Assembly: GCA_949825045.1 (NCBI GenBank)
Contig: OX463810.1
Span: 32,932,201-32,996,200, forward strand
Origin: Argyresthia goedartella
Lineage: Eukaryota > Arthropoda > Insecta > Lepidoptera > Argyresthiidae
DNA length: 64,000 nucleotides
Reading direction: 5' to 3'
The notes beneath the pieces are model-generated. The model made no database searches and had not been told where the DNA came from. It was given only the letters and a program-made list of their open reading frames with translations. This document shows positions 40,362-52,170 of this stretch, in pieces (position 1 is the stretch's first letter; each line of letters opens with the position of its first letter). The translations under genes were made by a program, and so were the position numbers.

Positions 40362-42605
40362 ATGCCGAAACGGAAAAATAGTGAGAACATAAATGAAATC
40401 GCTAGGAAGCTCAGAAAATTGGAAAAGAAGATGAAGAAAACTAAATCTAGAAGTAAAAGGATCATTTCATCGTCATCGGAAGAAGGTTCGCGATCTCCAG
40501 AAAAACAAAAAGGTAACTTTAACCTATACATAGGTATGTATATTACGCACCAGGACGCCTGCGGGGCGATCCGAGCGTACTTATTTACAACCAGGTTGGC
40601 TTTCGGAGCCCTCCGCTGTAAACACATTGCGAGCAACCAGATTAGCCTACGGGGCCCTTCGCTGCAGCGCACTAGTATAGCTATAATACAGCTACATTTA
40701 CCGTTTTTAGTTGGAGAAGACGACAGACCGACGAGGGAAGTAATCTCCGACCTTGACTCTATCGTCCTTGACCGAACTACGACGGTAGATCTTGAGCCTG
40801 GCCCTGACCCTTCGACCAGCAATCTAGGCCAACCCAACGGGCATCAAACGCCGGACTCTCGGGCCAATGAAACGAGCGCCTACGCAAACGGCGACGCCGC
40901 CGCCGACACACAATACCTCGACAGTGACGCGACTGACAATATCGCGCTGCTGGATGGTGAAGCGCTCGATATCTTGGGTGAAGATTCAACAAACATCATT
41001 ATATATGGCAAAGACATTCGATCAGAGGTAGCCACCAGGTACGAACATATAGTGACTAATGGCTTGAATAAAGATATAAGAAGTGACCTCTGCAGTAAGT
41101 ACCCTATCCCTGCAAATGCTATGCTCATCGGGGCCCCAACCCTCAACCCCGAGGTCAAGGCCGCTCTGACCGAGCCGGTCATCAAGCGTGACAGACTTAT
41201 CGAGGCGCGCCAAAAACGTCTTGCCTCCGCTATCACTTGCCTGGGAGAAGCTGCAACCCGCTTACTAGACAGCAAAGAAAGAGACAACACGCTTTTAAAA
41301 CTCATAATCGACGCGAGCCGCCTCATATGTGATGCTCAGAACAACGAGTCCGTATCAAGACGAAACCTAGCGGTTTATTCACTCAAGAAGGAGATGCAAG
41401 GCCCACTGCTTAACACTAAAATAGACAAATCTCTGTTTGGCGAGCAGTTGTCAGAATCCTTGAAGACTGCAAAGGCTGTTTACAAGTCCGGCACGGATCT
41501 TAAAATACAGACCAACAACAAAACCACAACACCAGCAAAAAACTGGAAAGGCCAAGCTGCCAATCGCCGGCCCCCGCCGCCCCTGATGACACCGAGGAAT
41601 CGGGGATACGCTGCGCCGATGGCGCCAGCGCACTCGGGAACTGCCGCCGCCGCCGCCGCCGCTGCCACCGACGCAGCGCAGCGAGCGCGGGTACTCGTCG
41701 AGGCCGCCTCCGCCGCCGCCGTACAAGCAAGCGCGCAGGCGATACTAGACCCGGTAAGATACGGGGGTAGGCTGGCCCTTTTCTACAATGCATGGGTTAC
41801 AATTACGAACGATCCTCAGATATTATCATGGATAGAAGGCTATAAAATAGTATTTTCTAAACCAGCCATTCAACTGCATAATCCCCCTGTTCGAACATAT
41901 TCAGAAAGCGAAAGAAATATTTTTTTCAAATCTATAAATAACTTAGAGACAATAGGGGCGATATCGCCATGCATACCATGCAAAGACCAATTTATTTCAA
42001 ACATTTTCATGCGACCCAAATTAAACGGCCAGTGGCGGTTTATTTTAAATTTAAAAGAACTGAATAAATCCATTGAAACCAATCATTTTAAAATTGAAGA
42101 CCTTAGAACTGCTCTAAAACTAACATCAAAAAATTGCTACATGTCAACAATCGACCTAAACGATGCCTATTTTTTCATAAAGATTCATCCGGAGAGAAAA
42201 AAATACTTACGATTTTTATGGGAAGGAAAATTATATGAATTTAATGTCCTGCCGTTTGGTCTGTGCACCGCACCGTACGTTTTCACTAAAATAATGAAGC
42301 CCGTAATAAAACTGTTACGGACGGGGGGCTTCATGTCTACCATATATTTAGATGACATACACTTGATTGGTAGGTCCTATCGAGAATGCCAAGACAACGT
42401 CTTAATCACAAAAAAGCTAATATCTTCAATCGGATTTAAAATCAAAGATGAGAAAAGCAAACTAACACCTTCAACCAAGTGTACTTTTCTGGGTTTTACC
42501 ATCGATTCAGAAAAATTTCAACTAGCTTTGCCAAACGAAAAAAGACAACGCATCAAAAAAGATCTTCTAAAATTCATTAACATTAAACAATGTAACATAA
42601 GATAA
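40362..42605 (+). CDS. DIRS Gag-RT polyprotein, ended by an in-frame TAA
   Basis: The 747-codon frame starts MPKRKNSENINEIARKLRK, a basic coiled start typical of DIRS Gag, and has an alanine-rich stretch around residues 430-455. Reverse transcriptase begins near residue 540: FILNLKELNKSI, then MSTIDLNDAYFFIKIHP (motif A), VLPFGLCTAPYVFTKI (motif B) and YLDDIHLIG (residues 662-665 are the catalytic YLDD). CTFLGFTIDS follows. The protein would copy the element RNA. The frame is broken by TAA at 42603-42605 where the family continues IR-E-FAQLVG; the same frame is open again immediately after. A single base change could explain the stop. Confidence 0.92.
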   Translation: MPKRKNSENINEIARKLRKLEKKMKKTKSRSKRIISSSSEEGSRSPEKQKGNFNLYIGMYITHQDACGAIRAYLFTTRLAFGALRCKHIASNQISLRGPSLQRTSIAIIQLHLPFLVGEDDRPTREVISDLDSIVLDRTTTVDLEPGPDPSTSNLGQPNGHQTPDSRANETSAYANGDAAADTQYLDSDATDNIALLDGEALDILGEDSTNIIIYGKDIRSEVATRYEHIVTNGLNKDIRSDLCSKYPIPANAMLIGAPTLNPEVKAALTEPVIKRDRLIEARQKRLASAITCLGEAATRLLDSKERDNTLLKLIIDASRLICDAQNNESVSRRNLAVYSLKKEMQGPLLNTKIDKSLFGEQLSESLKTAKAVYKSGTDLKIQTNNKTTTPAKNWKGQAANRRPPPPLMTPRNRGYAAPMAPAHSGTAAAAAAAATDAAQRARVLVEAASAAAVQASAQAILDPVRYGGRLALFYNAWVTITNDPQILSWIEGYKIVFSKPAIQLHNPPVRTYSESERNIFFKSINNLETIGAISPCIPCKDQFISNIFMRPKLNGQWRFILNLKELNKSIETNHFKIEDLRTALKLTSKNCYMSTIDLNDAYFFIKIHPERKKYLRFLWEGKLYEFNVLPFGLCTAPYVFTKIMKPVIKLLRTGGFMSTIYLDDIHLIGRSYRECQDNVLITKKLISSIGFKIKDEKSKLTPSTKCTFLGFTIDSEKFQLALPNEKRQRIKKDLLKFINIKQCNIR

Positions 42606-43196
42606 TTCGCCCAACTCGTTGGAACCCTGGTCTCCGTGTGCCCAGCAGTCGAATACGGGTGGCTTTATACGAAAGAGTCTGAAAGATGTGAATACCTGAA
42701 TCTAGCAAACAACGGTCTTAATTATGACGTCATCATGAACATACCGGATTCATGCCGTAACGATTTTCTTTGGTGGCTAAACGCCGTAGACCACTCAGTT
42801 CACAGAATTACTGAAGATAATTACTGCTTAGAAATATTTTCTGATAGCTCAACGACTGGGTGGGGCGCGGCCTGTGGGGGTGAAACGGCCAGCGGCCAGT
42901 GGTCCAACGAGGAGCGCAAAAATCACATTAACTATTTAGAGTTGCTTGCAGCATTTATAGCACTAAAGATTTTTGCAACTAGCTACAACAATTGCCAGAT
43001 TTTACTCAGAGTAGACAATTTAACAGCAGTCTCCTACATAAACCGTATGGGAGGCGTTCAGTTTCCACACCTAACTAAAATACTAAAGATATCTGGCAGT
43101 GGTGCGAAGCACGTAAAATTCTTATCTACGCGTCTTTTATTCGATCTGAAAACAACACTGCAGATACAGCATCAAGAAGTATACATCCAGACATAG
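42606..43196 (+). pseudogene. DIRS RNase H region, continuation of the polyprotein beyond the stop
   Basis: This is in the same frame as the RT. FAQLVGTLVSVCPAVEYG connects to the RNase H fold with LEIFSDSSTTGWGAACGG (first catalytic Asp), INYLELLAAF and LRVDNLTAVSYIN. Around 43090 the frame slips: a neighbouring frame continues with DIWQWCEARKILIYASF and then IDLLASRINKK, and a further break near 43290 leads to the YVAWHRNPDA block. The segment with VVPKWETQPWYPLF (43408-43647) is the DIRS connector after RNase H. Whether the breaks are mutations or sequencing errors cannot be told here. Confidence 0.85.
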
Positions 43197-43652
43197 AGTG
43201 GGAACTGAACGACTCCGCATTCCAATTAATATGCCAGCAATTTGGAACCCCTGATATAGATTTGTTAGCTAGTCGAATAAATAAAAAAGTGACAAATATG
43301 TAGCATGGCACAGAAACCCAGATGCAATTGCAATAAACGCATTTACTCTTTGTTGGACAGAATTCTTCTTTTACTCGTTTCCGCCATTCTCGGTTTTACT
43401 AAAAACCATGCGTAAAATAATATCAGATAAAGCAACAGGTGTAATAGTCGTCCCCAAGTGGGAAACTCAGCCGTGGTATCCCCTATTTAGACGCTCACTC
43501 ATTAGCGATACAATTTCATTCAGTCCTTCTGACAATATCATTATTTCACATTCCAGTCAGAGCGATATTCAATCGAACCTTACACTGATGGCCGGAGTGC
43601 TCTGCGGTCGGCGCTACTGCGACGCGGCGCACCGGCAGACGTCTTAGATATC

Positions 43653-44558
43653 ATGATCGCTTCACTCGCCGATAACACTATGAAGCAGTATGAAGTCTGC
43701 CTGAAACGCTGGTTTGCTTACGCTATAGATAAATCCATCGACCCGTTCGAAGCCTCCATCCCCGCGGTATTATCGTTCCTCACACACTTATACAATTCAG
43801 GAAGCCAGTACGGCTCGTTAAATAGCTACAGGGCTGCATTATCAATGCTGATTGGATCGCATATCTCTAACGACGATTCAACCAAAAGATTTTTTAAGGG
43901 GGCCTTCCGCCTTAGACCTCCCTTACCTAAGTACGATGTCATCTGGGACACGTCCACCGTACTTGATATTCTTGCAACATGGTACCCAATCGAGGAAGCT
44001 TCGCTCGAGCATCTTTCAAAGAAATGCGCAATGCTTCAAGCACTTACGACTGCACACCGAGTACAAACATTGTCTAAAATTAATATACAAAATATTACAG
44101 TCTCTGATTCACAAATAGAAATCAAAATAACCGATCTTATCAAGACATCCCGGCTGAGGCAAAAACAACCAATATTATATTTACCATTCTTTACACAAAA
44201 ACCAGAAATATGCCCAGCACTTACGCTCACTTGCTATCTAGATAGAACCAAAAATATTCGGGGTGACAATCAGATTCTTTTCATAAGTCACAGAAAACCT
44301 CATGCCAGTGTCGGTAGCCAAACCATAAGCAGGTGGATCAGGTGCACCCTTGATGAGTGCGGTATCGACGTGTCTAGATTCAGCGCGCACAGCACGCGGC
44401 ACGCTAGCACGTCGCGCGCGCGCCACCTCGGCCTGAACGTAGACACGATCCGTAAGACCGCGGGCTGGAGCGGCACGTCTACGACTTTTGCTAGGTTCTA
44501 CGATAGAACCATTGTCGATAACAATAACCAATCCTTAGCCAGACTGATTATAGAGTAA
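43653..44558 (+). CDS. DIRS tyrosine recombinase, 301 aa, intact
   Basis: The enzyme integrates the circular cDNA without a target duplication. Residues 1-75 form the SAM-like DNA-binding domain (MKQYEVCLKRWFAYA). The catalytic set is R136 (TAHRVQTL), H246-x-x-R249 (SAHSTRHAS), W272 in the place often held by His (AGWSG), and Y283 (ARFYDRT). Length and motif spacing match DIRS recombinases, and no stop or frameshift is present. The start is the ATG at 43653; there is another in-frame ATG at 43680. It begins directly after the polyprotein connector. Confidence 0.92.
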   Translation: MIASLADNTMKQYEVCLKRWFAYAIDKSIDPFEASIPAVLSFLTHLYNSGSQYGSLNSYRAALSMLIGSHISNDDSTKRFFKGAFRLRPPLPKYDVIWDTSTVLDILATWYPIEEASLEHLSKKCAMLQALTTAHRVQTLSKINIQNITVSDSQIEIKITDLIKTSRLRQKQPILYLPFFTQKPEICPALTLTCYLDRTKNIRGDNQILFISHRKPHASVGSQTISRWIRCTLDECGIDVSRFSAHSTRHASTSRARHLGLNVDTIRKTAGWSGTSTTFARFYDRTIVDNNNQSLARLIIE

Positions 44559-44747
44559 ATTACGTAAATTGTAAATTAGTTTATAATATTTCATAAGTAC
44601 ATTATGTTATATTATCTGTTGCAGTAAGTAATAATTAATTTGTTATTACTTCATGTTGAATTAAAAACAAAATGATTGATTATCACACCTATGCCTTTGA
44701 TATTTCCTGTTCACATAGTAAGTGCGCATACTCTCAAAGTCTACACA

Positions 44748-44882
44748 GTAATAAGGACTATTTTAGGTTACTCATTTCGAAGACGGAGCATGAGTATAAT
44801 TAATGATTAAACGAACTTACCTGTACGTGAAGTTCTATCATAATTATACGAAGGCTCCGTCTGAAGAAATGAGTAACCACAT
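44748..44882. repeat. DIRS internal complementary region
   Basis: 44748-44801 is the inverse of the extreme left end (AAGACGGAGCATGAGTATAA). It is followed without a gap by the inverse of the extreme right end (TTAATGATTAAACGAACTTA onward). In DIRS elements this junction is thought to template the circularised ends of the cDNA. Confidence 0.9.
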
Positions 44883-44973
44883 CCCGCCCTTCCCGGCCCC
44901 AAGCTTCATCGGAAATATCATAGCATAGAGTGGAGCTGAAGCCAAGCAGGGGCTAAGTGAAGACTCCAAACTA

Positions 44974-45174
44974 AATGACGAACGACGGGTGGAGAATCCG
45001 GAGGGAAAAGGAAAAAAATATATACTAATACCCTCAAATACAGTGTTGAGTGTGACAGCTGGATGCGCTACTACACAGTAATAAGGACTATTTTAGGTTA
45101 CTCATTTCTTCAGACGGAGCCTTCGTATAATTATGATAGAACTTCACGTACAGGTAAGTTCGTTTAATCATTAA
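44974..45174. repeat. DIRS right terminal inverted repeat and right end
   Basis: 44974-45112 is the inverse of 40150-40292. 45113-45174 is unique to the right end and is mirrored only in the internal complementary region. The element ends at TTAA (45171-45174). Confidence 0.9.
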
Positions 45175-46685
45175 TTATCAACGACGAAGGAGTTTGAGTG
45201 ATTCTACTTCTATTGCCACCAACACCATCTAGCGAAAGAGGCTGAACTTTAGATACAAAATATTTTGGCTGTCTCTTTGTGTTTTTTGTAATTTTATTTT
45301 TATCTAAACCTCCTCTGGACTGAGGAGAATAAAAGCAAATAGGAATCAACCAAACTGATCAGGTCAATTTAGAGATTTAGCAAGACTAACGTACAGCCAT
45401 TCATTTTAATAAGTATAGAAAGAATTTTCCAACCTTTCAAGCATCAACATAAATGTATTGTAACAGGCAATATTCAGTTGTGATCGTAAAAAATGACGTC
45501 CAACCCTAGATCGATAGATGAAGTAATGGCAGGAACAAAATCATTGCCCTGCTCGCACTCGTTAGCCCTAAACATCGCGAAATGTTGTCCTAAACCTAAC
45601 CTAGAAACCTTGCAACAGGAGTTATTAAGAAAACTTGATCTTGAGCTCAAATTTTATTGTCAGTAGGCAAAAAAAATGCCTGTTTGCCTTGATCTTGTTG
45701 GAGCAATTGGCGAAAATGCAGCCCGTGACCTCTATAAATGTAAGATTTTTTTGTGATGGAAAATATAATCGACCTTGGGGTATCAATCATCAACCGTTTC
45801 TTGTTTTAACCTTTCATTTCTACTATTTATTGCCGTTAAAAGGAAGAGCAAACGCCAAATAATGAATACCTACCTTAAGTTGATGTCGGGCCTATAGGGC
45901 CCCTGATCAATGGATAGAAAAGACATGAACGGGAGCTCAAATTCTACAGATAAAAAAGTGCCCACTGCTTTTTAACAAAATCTATGAGATCAGTTATAGT
46001 TGACCGAGCAATCGAAGCAGGCAGGGGGTGAGGGGGTGTTGATACCCCTCCCCGGTACTGCCCCCTCAAGGAAATGCATAGTTTCGAAAATATGATTTTT
46101 GAAGTTTGTGAAGAAATGACTAGAATCGGAGTATAAAAATGTCTTTACTAGTTTGTTGACCTCTTGACCTTGAACTTGACTGGTCAGGTGGGGGGGAGCT
46201 GGTAAGATTATACTCTCACCTACTCTAGCCAAATTTGACTTTCTGCATTCCGTTAATAAAAACTGAATGCAGAAGTAAATCTAAAAGTACACATTGAAAT
46301 AAGCACAAGTCCAAAAACGCAAAGAAACTAACTTTTGACGCAAAATATAATCAAAAATAGCTTTATTACATTAGAATTCGGTTTAATGCACAATTTATTC
46401 TATGTATTCTCTTCTTACAAATAAGTATACAAAGAAAGGTAACATATTTTAACGATATTATTGCATTGTGTTAATACAAAAAGCAACATTTTGTAGTTTT
46501 TCAAAAAATATATCTGTAAAAATATTGAGTTCCTTGACCTGAAACTTACAGATTATTCTAAGAATGATCCCAACTATCCGCCAAAAAAACACGAACTTCC
46601 TAACGGAGTCGTCAAAGTCTAAAGGTGAGCCAATTGCTCATTCAAATTATAGTTAATAATATTATAGTTTTTTATAATGTTTGAC
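45175..46685. other. Non-coding stretch, no gene recognised
   Basis: CTTTCTAGCGGG-type or exon-like signals were looked for without success. Short frames here have no domain character. Confidence 0.35.
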
Positions 46686-46689
46686 TTTT

Positions 46690-47135
46690 CTATGAGGCAT
46701 TTCTTACGGGCGCTTCCGTGTTTCGGATGACACTTTAAGCTGCAGGTCCCGGCTACTATCGCTACTCGGTGGTAGTAGTCTTTAAGCTGGTCAGCGGCCC
46801 TAATAGGGCAGCTTGAAAATATCTGACAGTCGGGTTGGCCACTAGCACCCAATAACCAGCATTGAGCCAGCGTCGTGGAGTATGGCTCAATTTTACTCGT
46901 ATCCGGTTAAAGGCCCGTGCATCTCGGTGGGAACATACATTATATGATATAATTTTTGGATTTAAGATAGTGACTCCTATAGATCAGTTGCTTACGCGAA
47001 AAGTATAGTAAAAGGCCCCTTTAACAACCCTCACCGAGCCGGCGTGGTGGAGGCTGGCTCGAACTTACTTGAATGCGAGTTAATGCTCGTACCCTTCGGT
47101 GGGGACATTAACCGGCTACATTATTATATTACCCC
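46690..47135 (+). repeat. SINE-B copy 2 (two-part)
   Basis: It follows the order of 15890-16375: TAATAGGGCAGCTTGAAAAT, GAGCCAGCGTCGTGGAGTAT, an AT-rich spacer with TAATTTTTGGATTTAAGATA, AACGCGAAAAGTATAGTAA-type sequence, and a second module with GAGCCGGCGTGGTGGAGGCT. Confidence 0.7.
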
Positions 47136-47324
47136 GACTGCATCTTCTCATCATCAATACCACATGCAAACTCATAAATGCACCTGGTTCTGTACATGGA
47201 GACGAAAGTAGCACTAATAACCCGACGAACCTAAATTTAGATTTTGCCTCAGTGATGCTTAAAGAAATACATGTAAAATAAAACATAACGCTTATACATT
47301 CATACATACATATTCTCATGCCTA

Positions 47325-49676
47325 TTTTTTTTTATTTTATTTTATTTTATTTATTCAGAAAACCAACAGCGTTACAGTTTAATTCTCTTAATTAAATTAC
47401 TTATTTACTACAGCCAATTATAGGTTTCCATAAATTACTTAATTCAAGACTCCTTAAATTATGGGGTTAGTAAAATAGGTAGGTTATTTATTCGGAACTA
47501 TGTTTTGTGTATTATTGAGAGGGGGTTGGTGTGAATGCAATGTGAGTGTGTGTGTGTATGTGAAGGGTGGTGTATAGCTATGATTGAAACTGTATTGTTA
47601 TATTTTGTTATCCGCAGAGTGTCAAGAATTTTATGTTTAAAAATACTTTTGGGATGATGGTATACGTCAATGTCGGAGAAAGTTTTATTGTAGGTTCTAG
47701 CTATTCGAGTGAGGACAGAATTGTTGGCGTAATTGGTACGATGTGCCGGATGGTGGAATAGTGAGTTAGCTGTATGTCTTGTGCGGCGGCGCGGCGTGCG
47801 CAGCGGCAGCTGGCTCACTAGCGCGGGGCAGTCCACGTGTGCGTGCGCCAAGTCGTACAGCAGAGACATGTCGGCGAGTGTGCGGCGCGCCGTAAGACTC
47901 GGTATCCTGTGTCGCGAGCAGCTCTCCTCATAGCCATCGATATATGCGTTGCTCTTATAGGTAAGGTGTTTGAGGAATTTGGATTGATTTTTTTCAAGAT
48001 TTTGCTGGTGTGTGATGTAGTGGGGATTCCTAATACTTGAAGCATATTCAAGTATACTACGTACATATGCGAAGAACACCTTTTTTATGCAAGATATATC
48101 CCTAAAAGGTTGGCAGGTGCGCAGTACAAACCCTAAGTTTTTGTAGGCTTTCCTGGTGATGATATCTACATGCTCGTTCATATTTAATTGGTGATCCAGG
48201 TGTACGCCAAGATCACGCACTAGTTGAACACGTTCAATACGCTGATCCTGGATTGTGTATGAGAAGTGCAAGGGACTGGTTTTCCGTGAAAAGGATATTA
48301 ATTGGCATTTCATGGTATTAACTTTAATTCTATTAGTGATGTAGTATTTTGATAATGTGTATAGGTCATTTTGAAGGTAAGCACAGTCCGTCGGTCCCTT
48401 GATATCCATAAATATTTTTGTATCGTCTGCGTACATAAGAAAGGACGCACTACTAAAGCAGGTGTAAATGTCGTATAGATAAGAGTTGTACAAGAGGGGC
48501 CCCAAGTGGGATCATTGTGGGACACCAGATGATATATCCACGAAGTTTGATCTGAACCCACCAACCACAACCGCCTGTGACCTTTTGGTGAGGTATGATT
48601 GTATCCAGCGCAGTAGGTCCCCGTGAATTCCTAGGTGTTCCAATTTGCGCAGCAGGATGGTGTGATCCACACGATCAAAGGCCTTTTCGAAGTCAGTGTA
48701 GATCACATCAACCTGCCGACGTTTTTCCATTGAATTAAGGCAGAAGTTCGTGAACAGAGCGAGATTCGTGGTAGTAGACCGGCCTCGGAGGAAGCCGTGC
48801 TGTTCGGCGGGTATTCCTTTTGATAAACAAAGATAGAAAGTGTCATATACTAATTTTTCTAATATTTTGGCAAATATATTAAGGATAGATATGGGCCGGT
48901 AGTTTTCGACCTTTAATTTAGAGTTCTTTTTGTGTATAGGCACGATAAGTGCGGTTTTCCAGGCGCTCGGGAAAAATCCTTCCTTTAATGATCGATTATA
49001 TAGAATAGTCAGAGGCCGGTGTAGCGCTTGGCGGCTACGAGAGATAAACGACGGAGGTAGGTTGTCACTCCCTGAACCTTTGTTGCAATCAAGTTGTTTA
49101 AGAGCTTCTAGGACTTGATTGTCAGTGAGCGTGATTGAGTGAACATCGAAAGTGACACCAGACTGTGATGGTGGTAACTCTATGTTAGGATATTCATCGG
49201 CCGGCGGGATCAAAACACTCTGGAAGAAGCTATTGAAGGCCTCGCAAATACTCCCTCCCTCGGTGTACTTTTTTTCTCCGTGAGTGATAAACTTTGGGTA
49301 AGAGGAGCCTGAACGTTTAGATTTTATGTATGACCAGAAATGTTTTGGCGATTCTTTAATTTTTAATTCCATTTGTCGTATGTAGTCAACGAAACATTCC
49401 GAGTGTATCTTATGCTGCCTCTTTCTAAGTAGGGAAAACTCAGCGTAGTCAAGAGGGTTCCGGAACCGCTTCCAGCGAGCGTGTACTTTAAGCTTTTCGC
49501 GGGAGATCTTGATCAGAGGTCGACTGTACCATATTGGATAGGTATTGCGTTTGTGTTTTAGAACTTTAGGGACGTATTGGTTTATGCTACTCCGCAGGTG
49601 TTCGTAGAAAACTTTGACGGCTTCGTCTACCGCACAACACAGTGTTGTCAATACGCAAAAACCAATTGATACCATT
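47325..49676 (-). mobile_element. Jockey/CR1-like LINE, 5' truncated, one internal stop
   Basis: The 3' end is at the left with a simple TTTTATTTTATT run (47328-47360). Reverse-transcriptase codons fill the rest on the minus strand. The 5' end is cut near 49640-49676, before the endonuclease domain, as is usual for LINE copies. Confidence 0.9.
47498..49675 (-). pseudogene. LINE ORF2 reverse transcriptase with a single in-frame TGA
   Basis: From the right, SRPLIKISREKLKVHARWKR (pre-RT linker) leads to LIVPIHKKNSKLKVENYRPI and TDFEKAFDRVDH (motif A). The GVPQ-SHLGPLL block (motif B) is broken by TGA at 48512-48514, at the Gly position of the usual GVPQG motif. The same frame then continues with LMYADDTKIF (motif C) and a thumb/C-terminal region to 47498. 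Both halves are in one frame (390-codon offset), so one base change separates this copy from an open frame over 2.1 kb. The endonuclease is absent, so the copy is not autonomous anyway. Confidence 0.9.
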
Positions 49677-49679
49677 TAA

Positions 49680-51335
49680 GTTTGGAGAAAAAAATATGTG
49701 TCATACGTCGTTGTTTTTATAAATTATTTTCTTGCAAGCTAGAAAACATTATTATCTTTGGAATAGATATGGTTTTCAGTGATACGAGTCTCTGATTTAC
49801 GGTTAAAATATAAATACTGCCACATTTTTTTTCGGCAGCTAATGAAAAAACGGATTTAAAGGATTCAATATTTTAATATAAAAAAAAAAGTTATGCTCGT
49901 TCAAAAGACTGTCGTTTTACGTTTTTCCGTGAAAAATGGTATGGAACCCTTCGTTTGCGGGTCCGACGTCCTACTCGAACTTGACATGTTTTATTTTAAA
50001 ATTATCGGACAAATTAGGAATTACGATTTAAGGCCCAGTTCTGGCTGTTGAGGTGAGGGGCGCCGCATTCGCCCGTCGTCTCCTGGCGGGGTAGCGGAAC
50101 TGGCGGGGTAGCGGGCGGCGCGGAATAGCATCGGGCCGCCCGGATACTTTAAAAATTAGGTGACTTTCGAATTTTCTGAAAAACGGAAATAAGCTAATTG
50201 ATCAAATTTAAGGATTAATATGGAGCTCTAAAAGAGGAAAATTTATCTATAAAAATTATGAGAAAAATCAATAAGTAACTATGTTCAGGATTATTTTCGA
50301 TCGAGCCAAATTAATCCAATCGCGTAACGACATAGTATTTAAACTAATTATCTCTTTGTGAATAACATATAATTTTTTGAGACCTATGAATTTATTGCCA
50401 AAGCTCTCTTCAGTGGTTTTGTGTGATCTTGGGCCTTAATGTAGTTACTCGTATTATACCAACAGTGTTTGATTTCGTTTACAATCGGAGCGTCAAACGA
50501 ATGGAGAAAACATAACCTTCGGGTTTTTATTCAGGTTTTGACCGTGACTCATAAATAAATAGATAATTCTGCTTTCATAACCTTACCAATCTTAGTGTAT
50601 CTTTAACTTATCTCGTCTTGTTCTGTGCCACGTGACCGTCTCATTGTCTTATCTCAGTATTCTGAAACTTGTTTTTCATCTGTGTTGTGCCAATCTGTGT
50701 AACTGTGTTGTGTGTGATTCTTTTTGTCTGACATTCGGTAAATGTTGCTAATCAAATGCTAAACAGCGAAGTGGAGTCTTGGGAGGTGAGAAATCAGAAT
50801 AAATCATATAGACCAACAAAGTTTTCTTTTTGTGTATATTGTATGTATTATTCTTTACCCAGTAACACTTGATAACTTCTTCATATAAACATAAATGCAT
50901 ACACACACACTGAACGCTTGAAAACAATATTTCTTGTTTGCCAAAGCTACTCTTATTTGAAAGTGTCTCCACAAACAGGTTCAAAGCCATCTTTATAGCT
51001 TATTTAGTATGAAATTACGTCAACTTTGCGTTAGAAAGTTGCGCTTGCGCATCGCGGTTACGCATCGTATGTTATGATTATGAGACAAGGGTTGTTGGAC
51101 ATACAGGAGTACCTTTATTGGCCTCTTTCACAATGTCCGGATAAGCCCCATGTGTAATGTAATGTGACATGTAAATCGTTATTTTACTTGCAAATTGTAT
51201 GCTGCGCGCGCGTTTCGTGTTGTTATTTCAGGACAAATTGAACACAGCAATTTATAAATCAAAATTATGTGAGGGAAAATAAAACTTATTGTTAGTCACA
51301 AGCGATTCGTAAACTGGTGTCCCGGAGTCCAGTCA
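49680..51335. other. Non-coding stretch with a GC-rich patch
   Basis: At 50040-50155 the sequence becomes GC-rich, with a tandem CTGGCGGGGTAGCGG duplicated at 50094 and 50109. I find no frame that I can identify. The rest is AT-rich with a short CA run near 50900. Confidence 0.35.
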
Positions 51336-51339
51336 CAGA

Positions 51340-52170
51340 TTACTAAATAGTTGTTTTATTTACTGTACACAAATCACACAAGAAACAAAAGTTAAGTACA
51401 TGAAAATAGTGTACAAAGGCGACCTTATCTCTAATAATAAATCTCTTCCAGCAAACCAGGTTAAGATGGGAAAGGTGTATCGCTGAGCAGGGGTAGAGCT
51501 ATGTGTACAACAAAATAAATAAACGAAATACATATTTACTAATATAATAAATTATATACTTAATCACTATCATTATACACTTAATTCTTATAATGTACAT
51601 TAACTAATAAATACTTACAAGCATACTACCTAAAATTCTAAAGAGAGGTAATGCTTCTTCACACGACTTTTAAATATATTCAGAGTTGGACTGTCCCTGA
51701 TGGTGCCAGGGAGTGCATTCCACAACCGAATGGCCCGGAGTCTAAACACGTGCTCATAGGAGGCGGCGTTATGCTGTAGAGTTGTTAGCATGGAAACTGT
51801 GTTAGTCTTCCGAGAGGAACTTGAGGGTGTGAGAATCCCGGTGAAGACGGATCGGCGGCCACTTCAACTTTCCTTGCGATGTTGTGATACATGGTTGTAT
51901 TTGCACAGCCCGAAGATAAACCGAATACCGAGACTTTGAAGTCGTTCGAGTTTGTTCAGTAGTTCTTCCTTAGCACTGACCCAGCAGACATCAGCATAAT
52001 CGATGAGGGGAGAAGGAGAGACTGAGCGAGTGTGATTTTGGTCTGTCGAGGCAAAAATTACAGAAGTCTCCTGAGAGAGTGAAAAGTAGTAAATATTCGA
52101 CGACTGACCTCATTGTCATGCAATGACCAGGGCAGCTGGTTGTCGAAGATAATACCCAGGGGTTTAGCTG
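51340..52170 (-). mobile_element. LINE 3' portion, reverse orientation
   Basis: Minus-strand codons for ASYEHVFRLRAIRLWNALPG, then TIRDSPTLNIFKSRVKKHY, match the fragment at 22500. The 3' UTR (51340-51640) has the reversed GCTCGCC/TTTGCTGGAAGAGA landmarks. The 52100-52165 section (CCAGGGCAGCTGGTTGTCGA) matches the LINE at 63690. Confidence 0.75.

Larger units (their letters stand above)
40135..45174 (+). mobile_element. DIRS-like tyrosine-recombinase retrotransposon, near complete
   Basis: Order: left terminal inverted repeat, gag-RT-RNase H frame, tyrosine recombinase, internal complementary region, right inverted repeat. There are no LTRs and no clear target duplication, as expected for DIRS. 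The outer limits are set by the internal complementary region (44748-44882), which reads as the reverse complement of the left end joined to the reverse complement of the right end. Total length is 5040 bp. One stop and at least one frame break interrupt the RT/RNase H polyprotein; the recombinase is open. Confidence 0.93.

Noticed and set aside
41480..41793. Minus-strand Gly/Arg/Val-rich frames opposite the DIRS Gag
   Set aside because: They are shadows of GCC/GCG-rich alanine codons in the real frame.
47733..48066. GC-rich + strand frames as a host exon
   Set aside because: They lie antisense to the LINE ORF2 C-terminus and have no splice context.
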